Source: Streptomyces sp. R41 (lineage in GTDB: Bacteria > Actinomycetota > Actinomycetes > Streptomycetales > Streptomycetaceae). Taken from it: a stretch of 64,000 bases of DNA. Shown here piece after piece: positions 17,356 to 25,934 of the stretch. The stretch is from positions 7,981,001-8,045,000 of the forward strand of contig NZ_CP163443.1 of the NCBI RefSeq assembly GCF_041053055.1, read 5' to 3'. Each line of letters opens with the position of its first letter. Within the stretch, counting starts at the first letter, position 1. The notes beneath the pieces were generated by a model. The model made no database searches, was not told where the DNA came from, and saw only the letters and a program-made list of their open reading frames with translations. Position numbers and translations under genes: made by a program.

Positions 17356-18018
17356 TCAGTGGATGATCCCGGTGCGCAGGGCCACCGCCACCATCCCGGC
17401 GCGGTCGCCCGTGCCGAGCTTGCGGGCGATGCGGGCGAGGTGGCTCTTGACGGTCAGTGCGGACAGGCCCATCGAGACGCCGATGGCCTTGTTCGACTGG
17501 CCCTCCGCGACCAGGCGAAGGACCTCGACCTCGCGGCCGGACAGCTCGCGGTAGCCGCCCGGGTGGCTCGGGGCACCCGGGGGGCGGCGGTGCATACGGG
17601 CGGCTGCCGAGCCGATGGGTGCGGCGCCGGGCCGGGTGGGGAGCCCGACGTTCGTACGGGTGCCGGTGACGACGTAGCCCTTGACGCCGCCCGCGAGGGC
17701 GTTGCGTACGGCGCCGATGTCGTCGGCGGCGGAGAGGGCGAGGCCGTTGGGCCAGCCCGCGGCTCGGGTCTCGGAAAGGAGGGTGAGGCCGGAACCATCC
17801 GGCAGGTGGACATCGGCGACGCAGATGTCGCGCGGGTTGCCGATTCGGGGACGGGCCTCCGCGACGGACGACGCCTCGATGACGTCGCGCACTCCGAGCG
17901 CCCACAGATGGCGGGTGACGGTGGAGCGGACCCGGGGGTCGGCCACGACCACCATGGCGGTCGGCTTGTTCGGGCGGTAGGCGACCAGGCTTGCGGGCTG
18001 CTCGAGGAGAACGGACAC
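17356..18018 (-). CDS. whiI: WhiI, orphan atypical response regulator for sporulation septation
   Basis: A 220-residue NarL/LuxR-type regulator: receiver domain (about 21-135) plus a C-terminal helix-turn-helix ('ELSGREVEVLRLVAEGQSNKAIG'). The acidic pair is reduced to one Asp (D27 in 'VVADPRV'); the central Asp is D69 ('VADVHLPDGSG'). These two residue numbers match those I recall from WhiI mutant studies, which supports the identity. WhiI is needed for orderly septation of aerial hyphae and has no partner kinase. GTG 18018 follows AGGAGG at 5 nt. Neighbours (RNase D, DUF3000, hemE) fit the S. coelicolor SCO6028-6031 order. It is preceded by a sigma-WhiG promoter match. Confidence 0.93.
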   Translation of the reverse strand: MSVLLEQPASLVAYRPNKPTAMVVVADPRVRSTVTRHLWALGVRDVIEASSVAEARPRIGNPRDICVADVHLPDGSGLTLLSETRAAGWPNGLALSAADDIGAVRNALAGGVKGYVVTGTRTNVGLPTRPGAAPIGSAAARMHRRPPGAPSHPGGYRELSGREVEVLRLVAEGQSNKAIGVSMGLSALTVKSHLARIARKLGTGDRAGMVAVALRTGIIH

Positions 18019-18095
18019 CAGGCCTCCTGGGGTGCGGGACGGGGCCGGCTCTGGGGATGAAGCCGGAACGAACCGTGCTTTCAAGGTCACAGACG

Positions 18096-18123
18096 TCTTC
18101 GGCACCAAACCTCTGGTCCTTTA
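18096..18123 (-). promoter_or_regulatory. Sigma-WhiG promoter of whiI
   Basis: On the minus strand TAAA (18123-18120), a 16-nt spacer, then GCCGAAGA (18103-18096). The consensus for the flagellar-type sporulation sigma factor WhiG is TAAA-N15/16-GCCGATAA, so this is a near match with correct spacing. Transcription would begin about 70 nt upstream of the GTG start. whiI is a known direct target of sigma-WhiG. Confidence 0.8.
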
Positions 18124-18323
18124 GAGAATGATCACGATTTGGTGAGTAACAATCTGGGCAATTCGGACACGCGATCGATCATCCGAAGATCGAACCGAGT
18201 CGCTCCGCGTCAATACGCGGCCGAAAGTGGCCGTATCGACAAAGAACCGGTAAGGACCGGTGAGGCGTGCGCGAGTGGCGCGCGGGTCCCCGCCGAACCG
18301 CTGCTCTCCGGGACTCGGCGGGA

Positions 18324-18430
18324 CCGTGGGCACGGCGACGTCAGCGGGGGCCGTGGGCACGGCGACGTCAGCGGGGGCCGTGGGCACGGCGACGTCAGCG
18401 GGGGCCGTGGGCACGGCGACGTCAGCGGGA
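18324..18430. repeat. 27-bp tandem repeat, four copies, spanning the DUF3000 stop codon
   Basis: Copies begin at 18324, 18351, 18378 and 18405, nearly identical, each containing GGCACGGCGACGTCAGCG. The copy at 18405 contains the TGA stop of the DUF3000 gene (18422-18424 on the minus strand), so the array was made by copying the end of that gene downstream. It fills part of the 400-bp gap upstream of whiI, about 200 nt from the sigma-WhiG promoter. In one frame it would encode PTAPADVAV repeats, but no real gene is indicated. Confidence 0.9.
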
Positions 18431-19090
18431 CTGCGGTCCCCGACGCTGCGGGAGGGAGACCACCGACGTGTCGCCCGGGGTCACTGGCGGGAGCCCGGCG
18501 ACCTGGCACAGCAGATCGCACCACGCCGCGAGGTGCGCGGCCGTGTCCGGGACGCCGCCCAGGCCTTCCCGGGGCGTCCACGACGCACGGATCTCGATCT
18601 GGCAGGCGGCAGGGCGCTCGGCGAGGCCGCCGAAGTAGTGCGAGCTCGCGCGCGTGACGGTGCCGCTCGGTTCGCCGTACGACAGGCCCCGGGCCTGGAG
18701 CGCGCCGGTCAGCCACGACCAGCAGACCTCGGGGAGCAGCGGGTCGGCGGCCATCTCCGGCTCCAGCTCCGCGCGGATGAGCGTCACCAGACGGAACGAG
18801 CCCTGCCAGGCGTCGTGACCCGCCGGGTCGTGCAGCAGCACGAGCCGGCCGTCGGCCAGATCCTCGTCGTCTGCGACGACCGCGGCCTCCAGCGCGTACG
18901 CGTACGGGGCCAGGCGCTGCGGCGGGCGCGTCGGGTCGATCTCGATCTCCGGCCGCAGCCGCGCGGTCCTGAGCGCGTCGACGGCGGCCCGGAAGGGCAG
19001 CGGAGCCGTCTCCATCGCATCCCGGTCCCCCTCCTTCGCGTCGTCCATTCCGCCAGCGCCGTCCGACAGTCGTCCCTGAGCCGCAGCCAT
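18422..19090 (-). CDS. DUF3000-family conserved actinobacterial protein
   Basis: A 222-residue protein starting at ATG 19090. Conserved segments include 'PFRAAVDALRTARLRPEIEI', 'LAPYAYALEA', 'GRLVLLHDPAGHDAWQG', 'WSWLTGAL' and 'ASSHYFGGL', which I recognise as the DUF3000 family found between whiI and hemE in Streptomyces. It has no membrane helices or catalytic motif that I can name. It is divergent from hemE. Its stop codon lies in the first copy (in its own direction) of the 27-bp tandem array. Confidence 0.85.
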   Translation of the reverse strand: MAAAQGRLSDGAGGMDDAKEGDRDAMETAPLPFRAAVDALRTARLRPEIEIDPTRPPQRLAPYAYALEAAVVADDEDLADGRLVLLHDPAGHDAWQGSFRLVTLIRAELEPEMAADPLLPEVCWSWLTGALQARGLSYGEPSGTVTRASSHYFGGLAERPAACQIEIRASWTPREGLGGVPDTAAHLAAWCDLLCQVAGLPPVTPGDTSVVSLPQRRGPQSR

Positions 19091-19273
19091 GCGGGGAAGA
19101 TTAAGGGGAACGGAGGCTCCGCGCAGGGAGAGACACCCGAGCGCGGGAGCACTGTCCGGATCGCGCTGTGCGAACGCGGGTGTCCGAGCGCGGGCGACCG
19201 GGACTCGGCTGTCGCTCCGGGCACAGTGGTGCCCGGGATTTGGTTGCCAGTCGGCCGTGCGAGACTTTCCGTC

Positions 19274-20341
19274 GTGAGTGCCAACCACAGCCCCGCCGGG
19301 CAGCAGCCGACAGCCACGTACGAGTCCGCCTTCCTCAAGGCGTGCAGGCGCGAGCCCGTGCCGCACACGCCGGTGTGGTTCATGCGGCAGGCCGGACGCT
19401 CGCTGCCCGAGTACCTCAAGGTGCGCGAGGGCATCCCCATGCTGGAGTCCTGCATGCGGCCCGAGCTGGTCGCCGAGATCACCCTCCAGCCGGTCCGTCG
19501 GCACAACGTGGACGCGGCGATCTACTTCAGCGACATCGTCGTCCCGCTGAAGGCCATCGGCATCGACCTCGACATCAAGCCGGGTGTCGGCCCCGTCGTC
19601 CAGAACCCGATCCGCACCCGCGCCGACCTGGCCCAGCTGCGCGATCTGACTCCCGAGGACGTCAGTTACGTCACCGAGGCGATCGGCCTGCTCACGGCCG
19701 AGCTCGGCCCGACCCCGCTCATCGGCTTCGCGGGCGCGCCTTTCACCCTCGCGAGCTACCTCGTGGAGGGCGGTCCGTCCAAGAACCACGAGCACACCAA
19801 GGCGCTCATGTACGGCGACCCGCAGCTGTGGGCCGACCTCCTCGACCGCCTCGCCGAGATCACCTCCGCCTTCCTGAAGGTGCAGATCGAGGCGGGCGCC
19901 AGCGCCGTCCAGCTCTTCGACTCCTGGGTCGGCGCGCTGGCACCCGCCGACTACCGCCGCTCGGTGATGCCCGCGTCCACCAAGGTCTTCGAGGCCGTCG
20001 CCTCCTACGGCGTTCCGCGCATCCACTTCGGTGTCGGCACCGGTGAGCTGCTCGGCCTCATGGGCGAGGCGGGCGCGGACGTGGTCGGCGTCGACTGGCG
20101 CGTCCCGCTCGACGAGGCCGCCCGCCGCGTCGGCCCCGGCAAGGCCCTCCAGGGCAATCTCGACCCGGCCGTCCTCTTCTCCACCACCGAGGCCGTCCAG
20201 ACCAAGACGCGCGAGGTACTCGACGCCGCCGCCGGTCTCGAAGGCCATGTCTTCAACCTCGGCCACGGCGTCCCGCCGAACACGAACCCGGACGCACTGA
20301 CCCGGCTCGTGGAGTACGTCCACACGCAGACCACGCGCTGA
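19274..20341 (+). CDS. hemE: Uroporphyrinogen III decarboxylase
   Basis: A 355-residue enzyme that removes four carboxyl groups from uroporphyrinogen III to give coproporphyrinogen III. Signature motifs are 'PVWFMRQAGRSLPEY' (substrate-binding Arg/Gln), 'FSDIVVPLKAIGIDL', 'GFAGAPFTLASYLVEGG', 'DSWVGALAPADY' and 'NLGHGVPPNTNPD'. The start is GTG 19274. It shares a 183-bp divergent promoter region with the DUF3000 gene and converges with the rhomboid gene. The later heme genes cgoX and chdC lie about 4-5 kb downstream on the same strand. Confidence 0.96.
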   Translation: MSANHSPAGQQPTATYESAFLKACRREPVPHTPVWFMRQAGRSLPEYLKVREGIPMLESCMRPELVAEITLQPVRRHNVDAAIYFSDIVVPLKAIGIDLDIKPGVGPVVQNPIRTRADLAQLRDLTPEDVSYVTEAIGLLTAELGPTPLIGFAGAPFTLASYLVEGGPSKNHEHTKALMYGDPQLWADLLDRLAEITSAFLKVQIEAGASAVQLFDSWVGALAPADYRRSVMPASTKVFEAVASYGVPRIHFGVGTGELLGLMGEAGADVVGVDWRVPLDEAARRVGPGKALQGNLDPAVLFSTTEAVQTKTREVLDAAAGLEGHVFNLGHGVPPNTNPDALTRLVEYVHTQTTR

Positions 20342-20354
20342 CCTCCCGCCGCTG

Positions 20355-21173
20355 TCACCAGCTGTGCCGCGCCCGTCTGCCCCACAGCAGGCCGCGCGGC
20401 ACCGGTGGGGGCGGGGTGCCCGGGCGCAGCGGCCAGGCGAGCAGCATGCCCGCGAGGAAGCCGACCACGTGCGCGGCGTACGCCACCGTTCCCGCGGTCG
20501 AGACGCCGCCGCCGGACGAGTACACGGCCTGGAGCACGAACCAGAAGCCCAGCACCATCCACGCGGGCAGCCGCAGCGGCAGGAAGATCAGGAACGGGAC
20601 GAGGACCCAGACCCTGGCCTTCGGATAGAGCACCAGGTAGGCCCCGAGGACCCCGGCGATCGCGCCCGAGGCGCCGATCAGCGGGTCGCCGGAGTCCTCG
20701 TTCAGCAGCGCGTAGCCGTACGCCGCCGCGTAGCCGCAGGCCGTGTAGAACAGCGTGAACCGCACATGTCCCATGCGGTCCTCGATGTTGTTGCCGAAGA
20801 TCAGCAGGAACAGCATGTTGCCCAGCAGATGAAGCCAACTGCCGTGCAGGAACATCGCCGTGAACACCGACAGCGGCGGAGACTTGTCGTAGTCCGGCGG
20901 GCTCAGCACACAGCCGGCCCCGTGCGGGCCGGGACCGACTTCGCCCGTGGGCACGAACCGCGGCATCTGATGGTGAATCAACTCCTGTGGCACCGCGGCG
21001 TAGTGGTCCAGGAACGCCTGCAGATGGCACAGCTGCGACAGGCTGCTGTCGCCCGCCACCGATCCGGCGAGGCCGGGGGTGTACAGGAACACGAGAACGT
21101 TGGCGGCGATCAGCGCGTACGTCACATAGGGCGTGCGCCGTACCGGGTTCACGTCATGGACGGGTATGACCAC
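20355..21173 (-). CDS. Rhomboid-family intramembrane serine protease
   Basis: A 272-residue membrane protein with about six helices. The catalytic Ser is in 'GASGAIAGVLGAY' and the His in 'AYAAHVVGFLAG', with the conserved 'FLHGSWLHLLGNMLFL' and 'FGNNIEDRMG' segments. An extracellular insert (residues about 50-115, with two Cys) follows the first helix. Rhomboids cut membrane proteins within or near their helices; the substrate here is unknown. GTG 21173 is the first start in frame. It converges with hemE with 13 bp between the stops. Confidence 0.92.
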   Translation of the reverse strand: MVIPVHDVNPVRRTPYVTYALIAANVLVFLYTPGLAGSVAGDSSLSQLCHLQAFLDHYAAVPQELIHHQMPRFVPTGEVGPGPHGAGCVLSPPDYDKSPPLSVFTAMFLHGSWLHLLGNMLFLLIFGNNIEDRMGHVRFTLFYTACGYAAAYGYALLNEDSGDPLIGASGAIAGVLGAYLVLYPKARVWVLVPFLIFLPLRLPAWMVLGFWFVLQAVYSSGGGVSTAGTVAYAAHVVGFLAGMLLAWPLRPGTPPPPVPRGLLWGRRARHSW

Positions 21174-21293
21174 AAGGAACTAGTGCCCTCGATGCGCCGT
21201 CACTGAACGCCGCCGTCCCCCCGTGCGTATGTCTCCTCAACCGCCCGCGCCGCGACGAAGACGCGACGCGAGGAAGACGTGAGGACACAGGCG

Positions 21294-21626
21294 ATGAACG
21301 ACCGAGTTACTCCTCCGATGCACGCCCTGCCCGACGGTGAGGCGGAGATCGCCCTGGTGCTGCACCTGCCCTGGGAGGACGTCGCCGCGCTCGGCCAGGA
21401 GGCGGGTCGGCTCGCGGCGCGTCTGCAGCGTCCGGTGACGCTCGATGAGGCCGTCAGCCATCGGTTGCGGTCCGCCCGGCCCGCCGCCCATGCGAAGCCG
21501 GCGCAGTCGCCGCCCGCGGTGGCCGCGCCGGCCTCGGTGTCGTCGCTGCCGGCGCGGCCGCCCGCGGAGCAGGCCCGGCAGGCCATCGACCGGATCAATG
21601 GGACCGCCGGGCACGAGTCCGCGTAG
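21294..21626 (+). CDS. Small conserved hypothetical protein
   Basis: A 110-residue protein starting at ATG 21294, with GAGG 9 nt upstream; GTG 21279 is an in-frame alternative. The N-terminal half ('MHALPDGEAEIALVLHLPWED' and 'QRPVTLDEAVSHRL') looks structured, while residues 60-95 are Ala/Pro-rich. No family was recognised. Strong third-position GC and a plausible ribosome binding site support it as a real gene. It is divergent from the rhomboid gene and is followed by a dispersed repeat. Confidence 0.65.
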   Translation: MNDRVTPPMHALPDGEAEIALVLHLPWEDVAALGQEAGRLAARLQRPVTLDEAVSHRLRSARPAAHAKPAQSPPAVAAPASVSSLPARPPAEQARQAIDRINGTAGHESA

Positions 21627-21669
21627 GCCCGCCGCGGGGGTGCGGTCCATCGTCGACCGCGGGCCGTCT

Positions 21670-21738
21670 GTGGCTGGTCGCGCCCACGCGGCGGAGCCGC
21701 ACGCTGTCACAGCCCCGCGCCCCTGAACGGGGCGCTGC
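21670..21738. repeat. Dispersed intergenic repeat, copy 2
   Basis: The sequence GTGGCTGGTCGCGCCCACGC...GCCGCACGCTGTCACAGCCC ends with the hairpin GCGCCCCTGAACGGGGCGC. It lies between two convergent genes (stops at 21626 and 21741) and may act as their terminator. The same unit occurs at 60476-60553 and inverted at 15796-15840. Confidence 0.8.
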
Positions 21739-21740
21739 CC

Positions 21741-23150
21741 TCACCCGGCGCTTTTGCGCACCGCCGTCACCGCCTTGCGGGCCGCCACCAGCACGGGGTC
21801 CCACACGGGTGAGAACGGGGGCGCGTAACCCAGGTCCAGGGCTGTCATCTGTTCCACCGTCATGCCCGCGGTCAGCGCCACCGCGGCGATGTCGACGCGC
21901 TTCGCCGCTCCCTCGCGGCCGACGATCTGCACGCCGAGCAGCCGCCCGGTGCGGCGCTCTGCGAGCATCTTCACCGTCATGAGGGCTGCGCTCGGGTAGT
22001 AGCCCGCGCGGCTGGTCGACTCGATGGTGACGGTCTCGAACTGCAGGCCCGCCCGGCGCGCGTCCTTCTCGCGCAGCCCGGTGCGGGCGATCTCCAGGTC
22101 GCAGACCTTGCTCACCGCCGTGCCGACGACACCGGGGAAGGTGGCATACCCGCCGCCCACGTTGGAGCCGATGACCTGCCCGTGCTTGTTGGCGTGCGTG
22201 CCCAGCGCGATGTGCCGCTCGCGCCGCGAGACCAGGTCGAGCACCTCGACGCAGTCGCCGCCGGCCCAGATGTTCTCGTGCCTGCGCACCCGCATCGCCA
22301 GATCGGTGAGCAGCCCGCCGTGGTCGCCGAGGGGCAGCCCGGCCGCCTTGGCGAGTGTGGTCTCGGGGCGTACACCGATGCCGAGCACGACCACGTCCGC
22401 CGGGTACTCGGCGTCCTCCGTGACGACCGCCCGTACCCGCCCCTCCTCACCGGTGAGGAGCTTGGTGACCTCGGCGTCGTTGACCATGGTGATGCCCAGG
22501 CCCTCCATGGCCGTGTGCACCAGGCGGCCCATGTCCGGGTCGAGCGTGGACATCGGCTCCTTGCCGCGGTTGACGACCGTCACCTCGTACCCGCGGTTGA
22601 TGAGCGCCTCGGCCATCTCCACGCCGATGTAGCCCGCTCCCACGACCACCGCGCGGCGGCCCTCCGTCGCCGCCAGCGTGTCGAGAAGGGCCTGCCCGTC
22701 GTCCAGGGTCTGCACGCCGTGCACGCCCGGTGCGTCGGCGCCCGGCAGGTCGGGGCGGATCGGGCGCGCGCCCGTCGCGATCACGAGTTTGTCGTACGAC
22801 GTCCACTCCTCGGCCCCGGATTCGAGGTCCCGGGAGCGCACGCGGGCGCCCGCGACGTCGATCTCCATGACTTCCGTACGCATCCGCAGGTCGATGGCGC
22901 GCTCCCGGTGCTCCTCGGGCGTCCGCGCGATCAGCTGGTCCCGCTCGGGGACGTCGCCGCCCACCCAGTACGGGATGCCGCACGCGGAGTAGGACGTGAA
23001 GTGCCCCCGCTCGAACGCCACGATCTCCAGCTCGTCCGGCCCCCGCAGCCGGCGCGCCTGTGACGCGGCGGACATGCCCGCCGCGTCACCGCCGATCACG
23101 ACCAGTCGCTCTTTGGCCCTGCCAGTCCCGCTCGTACGGCTCATGCTCAT
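21741..23150 (-). CDS. FAD-dependent CoA-disulfide reductase / NADH oxidase-like oxidoreductase
   Basis: A 469-residue flavoprotein with two dinucleotide folds: FAD at 'RLVVIGGDAAGMSAASQARR' and NAD(P) at 'RAVVVGAGYIGVEMAEAL'. A second FAD motif is 'ENIWAGGDCVEV'. The single redox Cys in 'FTSYSACGIPYWVGG' places it with CoA-disulfide reductases and Nox/Npr enzymes rather than two-Cys disulfide reductases. The C-terminal dimerisation domain includes 'GYAPPFSPVWDPV', as expected. It probably keeps low-molecular-weight thiols reduced or removes peroxide/oxygen; the substrate cannot be read from the sequence. Confidence 0.88.
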   Translation of the reverse strand: MSMSRTSGTGRAKERLVVIGGDAAGMSAASQARRLRGPDELEIVAFERGHFTSYSACGIPYWVGGDVPERDQLIARTPEEHRERAIDLRMRTEVMEIDVAGARVRSRDLESGAEEWTSYDKLVIATGARPIRPDLPGADAPGVHGVQTLDDGQALLDTLAATEGRRAVVVGAGYIGVEMAEALINRGYEVTVVNRGKEPMSTLDPDMGRLVHTAMEGLGITMVNDAEVTKLLTGEEGRVRAVVTEDAEYPADVVVLGIGVRPETTLAKAAGLPLGDHGGLLTDLAMRVRRHENIWAGGDCVEVLDLVSRRERHIALGTHANKHGQVIGSNVGGGYATFPGVVGTAVSKVCDLEIARTGLREKDARRAGLQFETVTIESTSRAGYYPSAALMTVKMLAERRTGRLLGVQIVGREGAAKRVDIAAVALTAGMTVEQMTALDLGYAPPFSPVWDPVLVAARKAVTAVRKSAG

Positions 23151-23177
23151 GCGAACACGCTACGGGGGACCGGAATT

Positions 23178-24173
23178 TCAGTCCTCCTCGCCACCCTCTC
23201 CGCCGTTGCCGCGCACGGGCGGGGCCACCGGCAGCGAACCCGTGGTGGCCGGAGCCGGAGCCGCGCGACGCGACAGCCGGGGCTGTACGAGACGCATCCA
23301 CACCAAGGCGATCAGCGCCAGGCCCGCCGCGAACGGGAGCACGGCGCCGATCGCCAGCGCGATCCAGCGCAGCATCGTGACCAGCACGTGCCAGCCGCCG
23401 GTGAGCGCGTCCACGAAGCCCGGGTCCTCGTCCTTCTTCTCGGCCTTCTTCACCGGGGTCTCGGACAGCGAGAGCGTGATCGTGGCCAGGCTGGTGCGGT
23501 CCTTCAGGGACGCCTGCTGGGCGAGCAGCGCCTCCAGGTCGGACTCACGGCTGCTCAACTCCCCTTCCAGGGTGACCACGTCGCTGAGCTTGGTCGCCCG
23601 GTCCATCAGTTCGCGGACCCGGGCCACGCTGGCGCGCTGCGACTTGATCCGGCTCTCCACGTCCACGACCTGGTCGGTGACGTCCTGTGCCTTGGCCGTC
23701 CGCTCGACGACCTTGCCCGCGCCCTCCAGGTCGGCGAGCACCTGGTCGTACTCCTCGGTGGGCACGCGCAGGACGACGCGGGTGCGCTCGTGGCCCTTCT
23801 CGTCGCGGGTGGTGGTCTCGTTGCCGATGTAGCCACCGGCGTTCTCGGCCGTGGCCCGGGCCTCGTCCAGGGCCTTGGGCACGTCCTTGACCTGCACGGT
23901 CAGGGAGGCGGTGCGGATGATGTGGCTCGCGGTGATCTTCGGCGGTGCGGTCGCCTTGGAGCCGTTCGCCGCGCTGCTGCCGGCGGCGCCCGAGTCCGCC
24001 TGCTCGGCGGCGCCCGGGGCGGCGGCCTTGTTGCCACCGCCGGAGTCGCTGGACGCGCTGTCATTGGCGCCGCTGCAGCCCGCCAGCGCGAGGGCGGCGG
24101 CGAGGAGGACCCCCGCCATGGCGTGGACGGGTCGTACGGAGTGTCCGGAGCGTCCGGAGCTTCGTGTGCGCAT
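23178..24173 (-). CDS. DUF4349 lipoprotein
   Basis: A 331-residue protein with a lipoprotein signal ending 'ALALAGCSG', a Ser/Gly/Ala-rich linker (to about 75), the DUF4349 domain ('IIRTASLTVQVKDVPKALDEA', 'NAGGYIGNETT', 'LRVPTEEYDQVLADLEGAGKV') and a coiled-coil stretch (about 165-215). One membrane helix near the C terminus ('WIALAIGAVLPFAAGLALIAL') is followed by a short charged tail. It is anchored at both ends of the exported part. The function is unknown; it lies divergent to the heme gene cgoX with 173 bp between. Confidence 0.88.
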   Translation of the reverse strand: MRTRSSGRSGHSVRPVHAMAGVLLAAALALAGCSGANDSASSDSGGGNKAAAPGAAEQADSGAAGSSAANGSKATAPPKITASHIIRTASLTVQVKDVPKALDEARATAENAGGYIGNETTTRDEKGHERTRVVLRVPTEEYDQVLADLEGAGKVVERTAKAQDVTDQVVDVESRIKSQRASVARVRELMDRATKLSDVVTLEGELSSRESDLEALLAQQASLKDRTSLATITLSLSETPVKKAEKKDEDPGFVDALTGGWHVLVTMLRWIALAIGAVLPFAAGLALIALVWMRLVQPRLSRRAAPAPATTGSLPVAPPVRGNGGEGGEED

Positions 24174-24346
24174 GTGGGCCTACCCCCGAGGGTCGTGACA
24201 ACTGTGTCGTGCCGACTGACGTTCCTTCGACGCTCGAGTGGACCGGGACGTTGGCCGGATACGGTCCCGATGCGGTCACGGTCGGGACTCGTGCAGGACA
24301 CCGGACTCCTGGTGGGCGTGTCAGTGGGGTCTGAGAGGGTGGAGAC

Positions 24347-25930
24347 ATGCGCGCACAGGAGACTCGTACGGGTACGGGACACGTCGTGGTCATCGGGGGC
24401 GGGATCGCGGGTCTGGCCGCCGCCCACCGACTGCTGGACCGCGGGGTGCGCGTGACCGTCCTGGAGGCGTCGGACCGCGTCGGCGGCAAGCTGCTGCCCG
24501 GCGAGATCGCGGGCGCGCGCGTCGACCTGGGCGCCGAGTCGATGCTCGCGCGCCGCCCCGAGGCGGTGGCCCTCGCCCGCGAGGTCGGCCTCGCCGACCG
24601 CCTCCAGCCCCCCGCGACCGCGACGGCCTCCCTCTGGACCCGCGGCGCGCTGCGCCCGATGCCCAAAGGCCACGTCATGGGCGTTCCCGGCACCGCGTCC
24701 GCCCTCTCTGGCGTCCTCTCCGAGGAGGGCCTGCGCCGCATCGAGCGCGACGCCGACCTGCCCCGCACGGAGGTGGGCGACGACGTGGCGGTGGGGGAGT
24801 ACGTGGCGGCCCGCCTCGGCCGCGAGGTCGTCGACCGCCTGGTCGAGCCCCTCCTCGGCGGTGTCTACGCGGGCGACGCCTACCGCATCTCCATGCGCCT
24901 GGCCGTCCCCCAGCTCTACGCGGCCGCCCGCACCCACACCTCCTTGACGGAGGCGGTCCGCGAGATCCAGACCAAGGCAGCGGCCGCCCGGCAGACGGGA
25001 CCGGTCTTCATGGGCATCGAGGGCGGCGTCGGCCAACTGCCCCTCGCGGTCGCGGAGTCGGTGAGAGCTCGCGGGGGCGAGATCCTGACGGGGATGCCGG
25101 TGACCGAGCTTCGCAGGACCGGGACGGCGGGGCCGGGCGGCGACGGCTCGCCGCTCGCTGCGGACTCCATGGCGTCGCAGCCGCGCGCGGTGTGGCGTGT
25201 TGTCGCCGGAAGCCCTGCAAGCCCTGCAAGCCCTGCAAGCCCTGCAAGCCCTGGAAGCCCTGGAAGCGGTGAAAGCCGTGTCCTGTACGCCGATGGCGTC
25301 GTCGTGGCCCTGCCCGCCCCGGCCGCCGCCGAGCTGCTGCGCGCCGAGGCGCCCGCGGCCGCCGCCGAGCTGGCGGCGGTGGAGTACGCCTCCATGGCGC
25401 TCGTCACGCTCGCCTATCGTCGCGCCGACATCGCCCTCCCCGATGGGAGCGGTTTTCTGGTGCCGCCCGTTGACGGGCACACCATCAAGGCGTCCACCTT
25501 CGCCTCCCAGAAGTGGGGCTGGATCGCCGAGGAGAACCCCGATCTGCTCGTGCTGCGCACCTCCGTCGGGCGGTACGGAGAGACGGAGGTGCTCGGACGG
25601 GAGGACGCCGACCTCGTCGAGGTGTCCCGGCACGACCTGCGGGAGGCGACCGGCCTGGACGCCGAGCCTCTCGCGACCCGGGTGACACGGTGGGACGACG
25701 GGCTGCCCCAGTACCCGGTCGGGCACCACGCCCGAGTGGCCCGCATCCGCGAGCACGTCGGCAAGCTCCCGGGCCTCGCCGTGTGCGGCGCGGCGTACGA
25801 CGGGGTCGGCATCCCCGCGTGCATCGCGAGCGCGTACGCCGCCGTCGACCAGCTCGGCGGCGACCGCGGCGGCCTGGACGAGCTGATCGCGAACCCGGTG
25901 CAGAGTCTGCACGGCGGCGCGGGAGAATAG
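24347..25930 (+). CDS. hemY: Coproporphyrinogen III oxidase / protoporphyrinogen oxidase, HemY type
   Basis: A 527-residue FAD enzyme. The N-terminal '[22 protein letters not shown]' binds FAD. '[21 protein letters not shown]', '[18 protein letters not shown]' and the C-terminal '[20 protein letters not shown]' are typical of HemY. With chdC next to it, it should oxidise coproporphyrinogen III to coproporphyrin III (the CgoX role in Gram-positives). Homologues are about 470-490 residues; the excess here is a Ser-Pro-Ala repeat insert around residues 288-310. The stop is 4 nt before the chdC start, so the two genes form an operon. From memory it corresponds to SCO6041. Confidence 0.93.
   Translation: MRAQETRTGTGHVVVIGGGIAGLAAAHRLLDRGVRVTVLEASDRVGGKLLPGEIAGARVDLGAESMLARRPEAVALAREVGLADRLQPPATATASLWTRGALRPMPKGHVMGVPGTASALSGVLSEEGLRRIERDADLPRTEVGDDVAVGEYVAARLGREVVDRLVEPLLGGVYAGDAYRISMRLAVPQLYAAARTHTSLTEAVREIQTKAAAARQTGPVFMGIEGGVGQLPLAVAESVRARGGEILTGMPVTELRRTGTAGPGGDGSPLAADSMASQPRAVWRVVAGSPASPASPASPASPGSPGSGESRVLYADGVVVALPAPAAAELLRAEAPAAAAELAAVEYASMALVTLAYRRADIALPDGSGFLVPPVDGHTIKASTFASQKWGWIAEENPDLLVLRTSVGRYGETEVLGREDADLVEVSRHDLREATGLDAEPLATRVTRWDDGLPQYPVGHHARVARIREHVGKLPGLAVCGAAYDGVGIPACIASAYAAVDQLGGDRGGLDELIANPVQSLHGGAGE
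25210..25271. repeat. 9-bp tandem repeat inside hemY encoding Ser-Pro-Ala/Gly units
   Basis: The unit AGCCCTGCA repeats from 25210 (four copies, then two AGCCCTGGA and a decayed copy). It encodes [20 protein letters not shown], between 'WRVVAG' and '[15 protein letters not shown]'. Because the unit is a multiple of 3 it keeps the frame, so copy number could vary without breaking the enzyme. Confidence 0.9.
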
Positions 25931-25934
25931 ACCC

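Noticed and set aside
18121..18414. A minus-strand frame encoding PTAPADVAV repeats upstream of whiI
   Set aside because: The repeats come from the tandem DNA array; the frame covers the sigma-WhiG promoter and has no ribosome binding site.
18324..18430. CRISPR-like array
   Set aside because: The 27-bp units are directly adjacent with no unique spacers and no cas genes are near.
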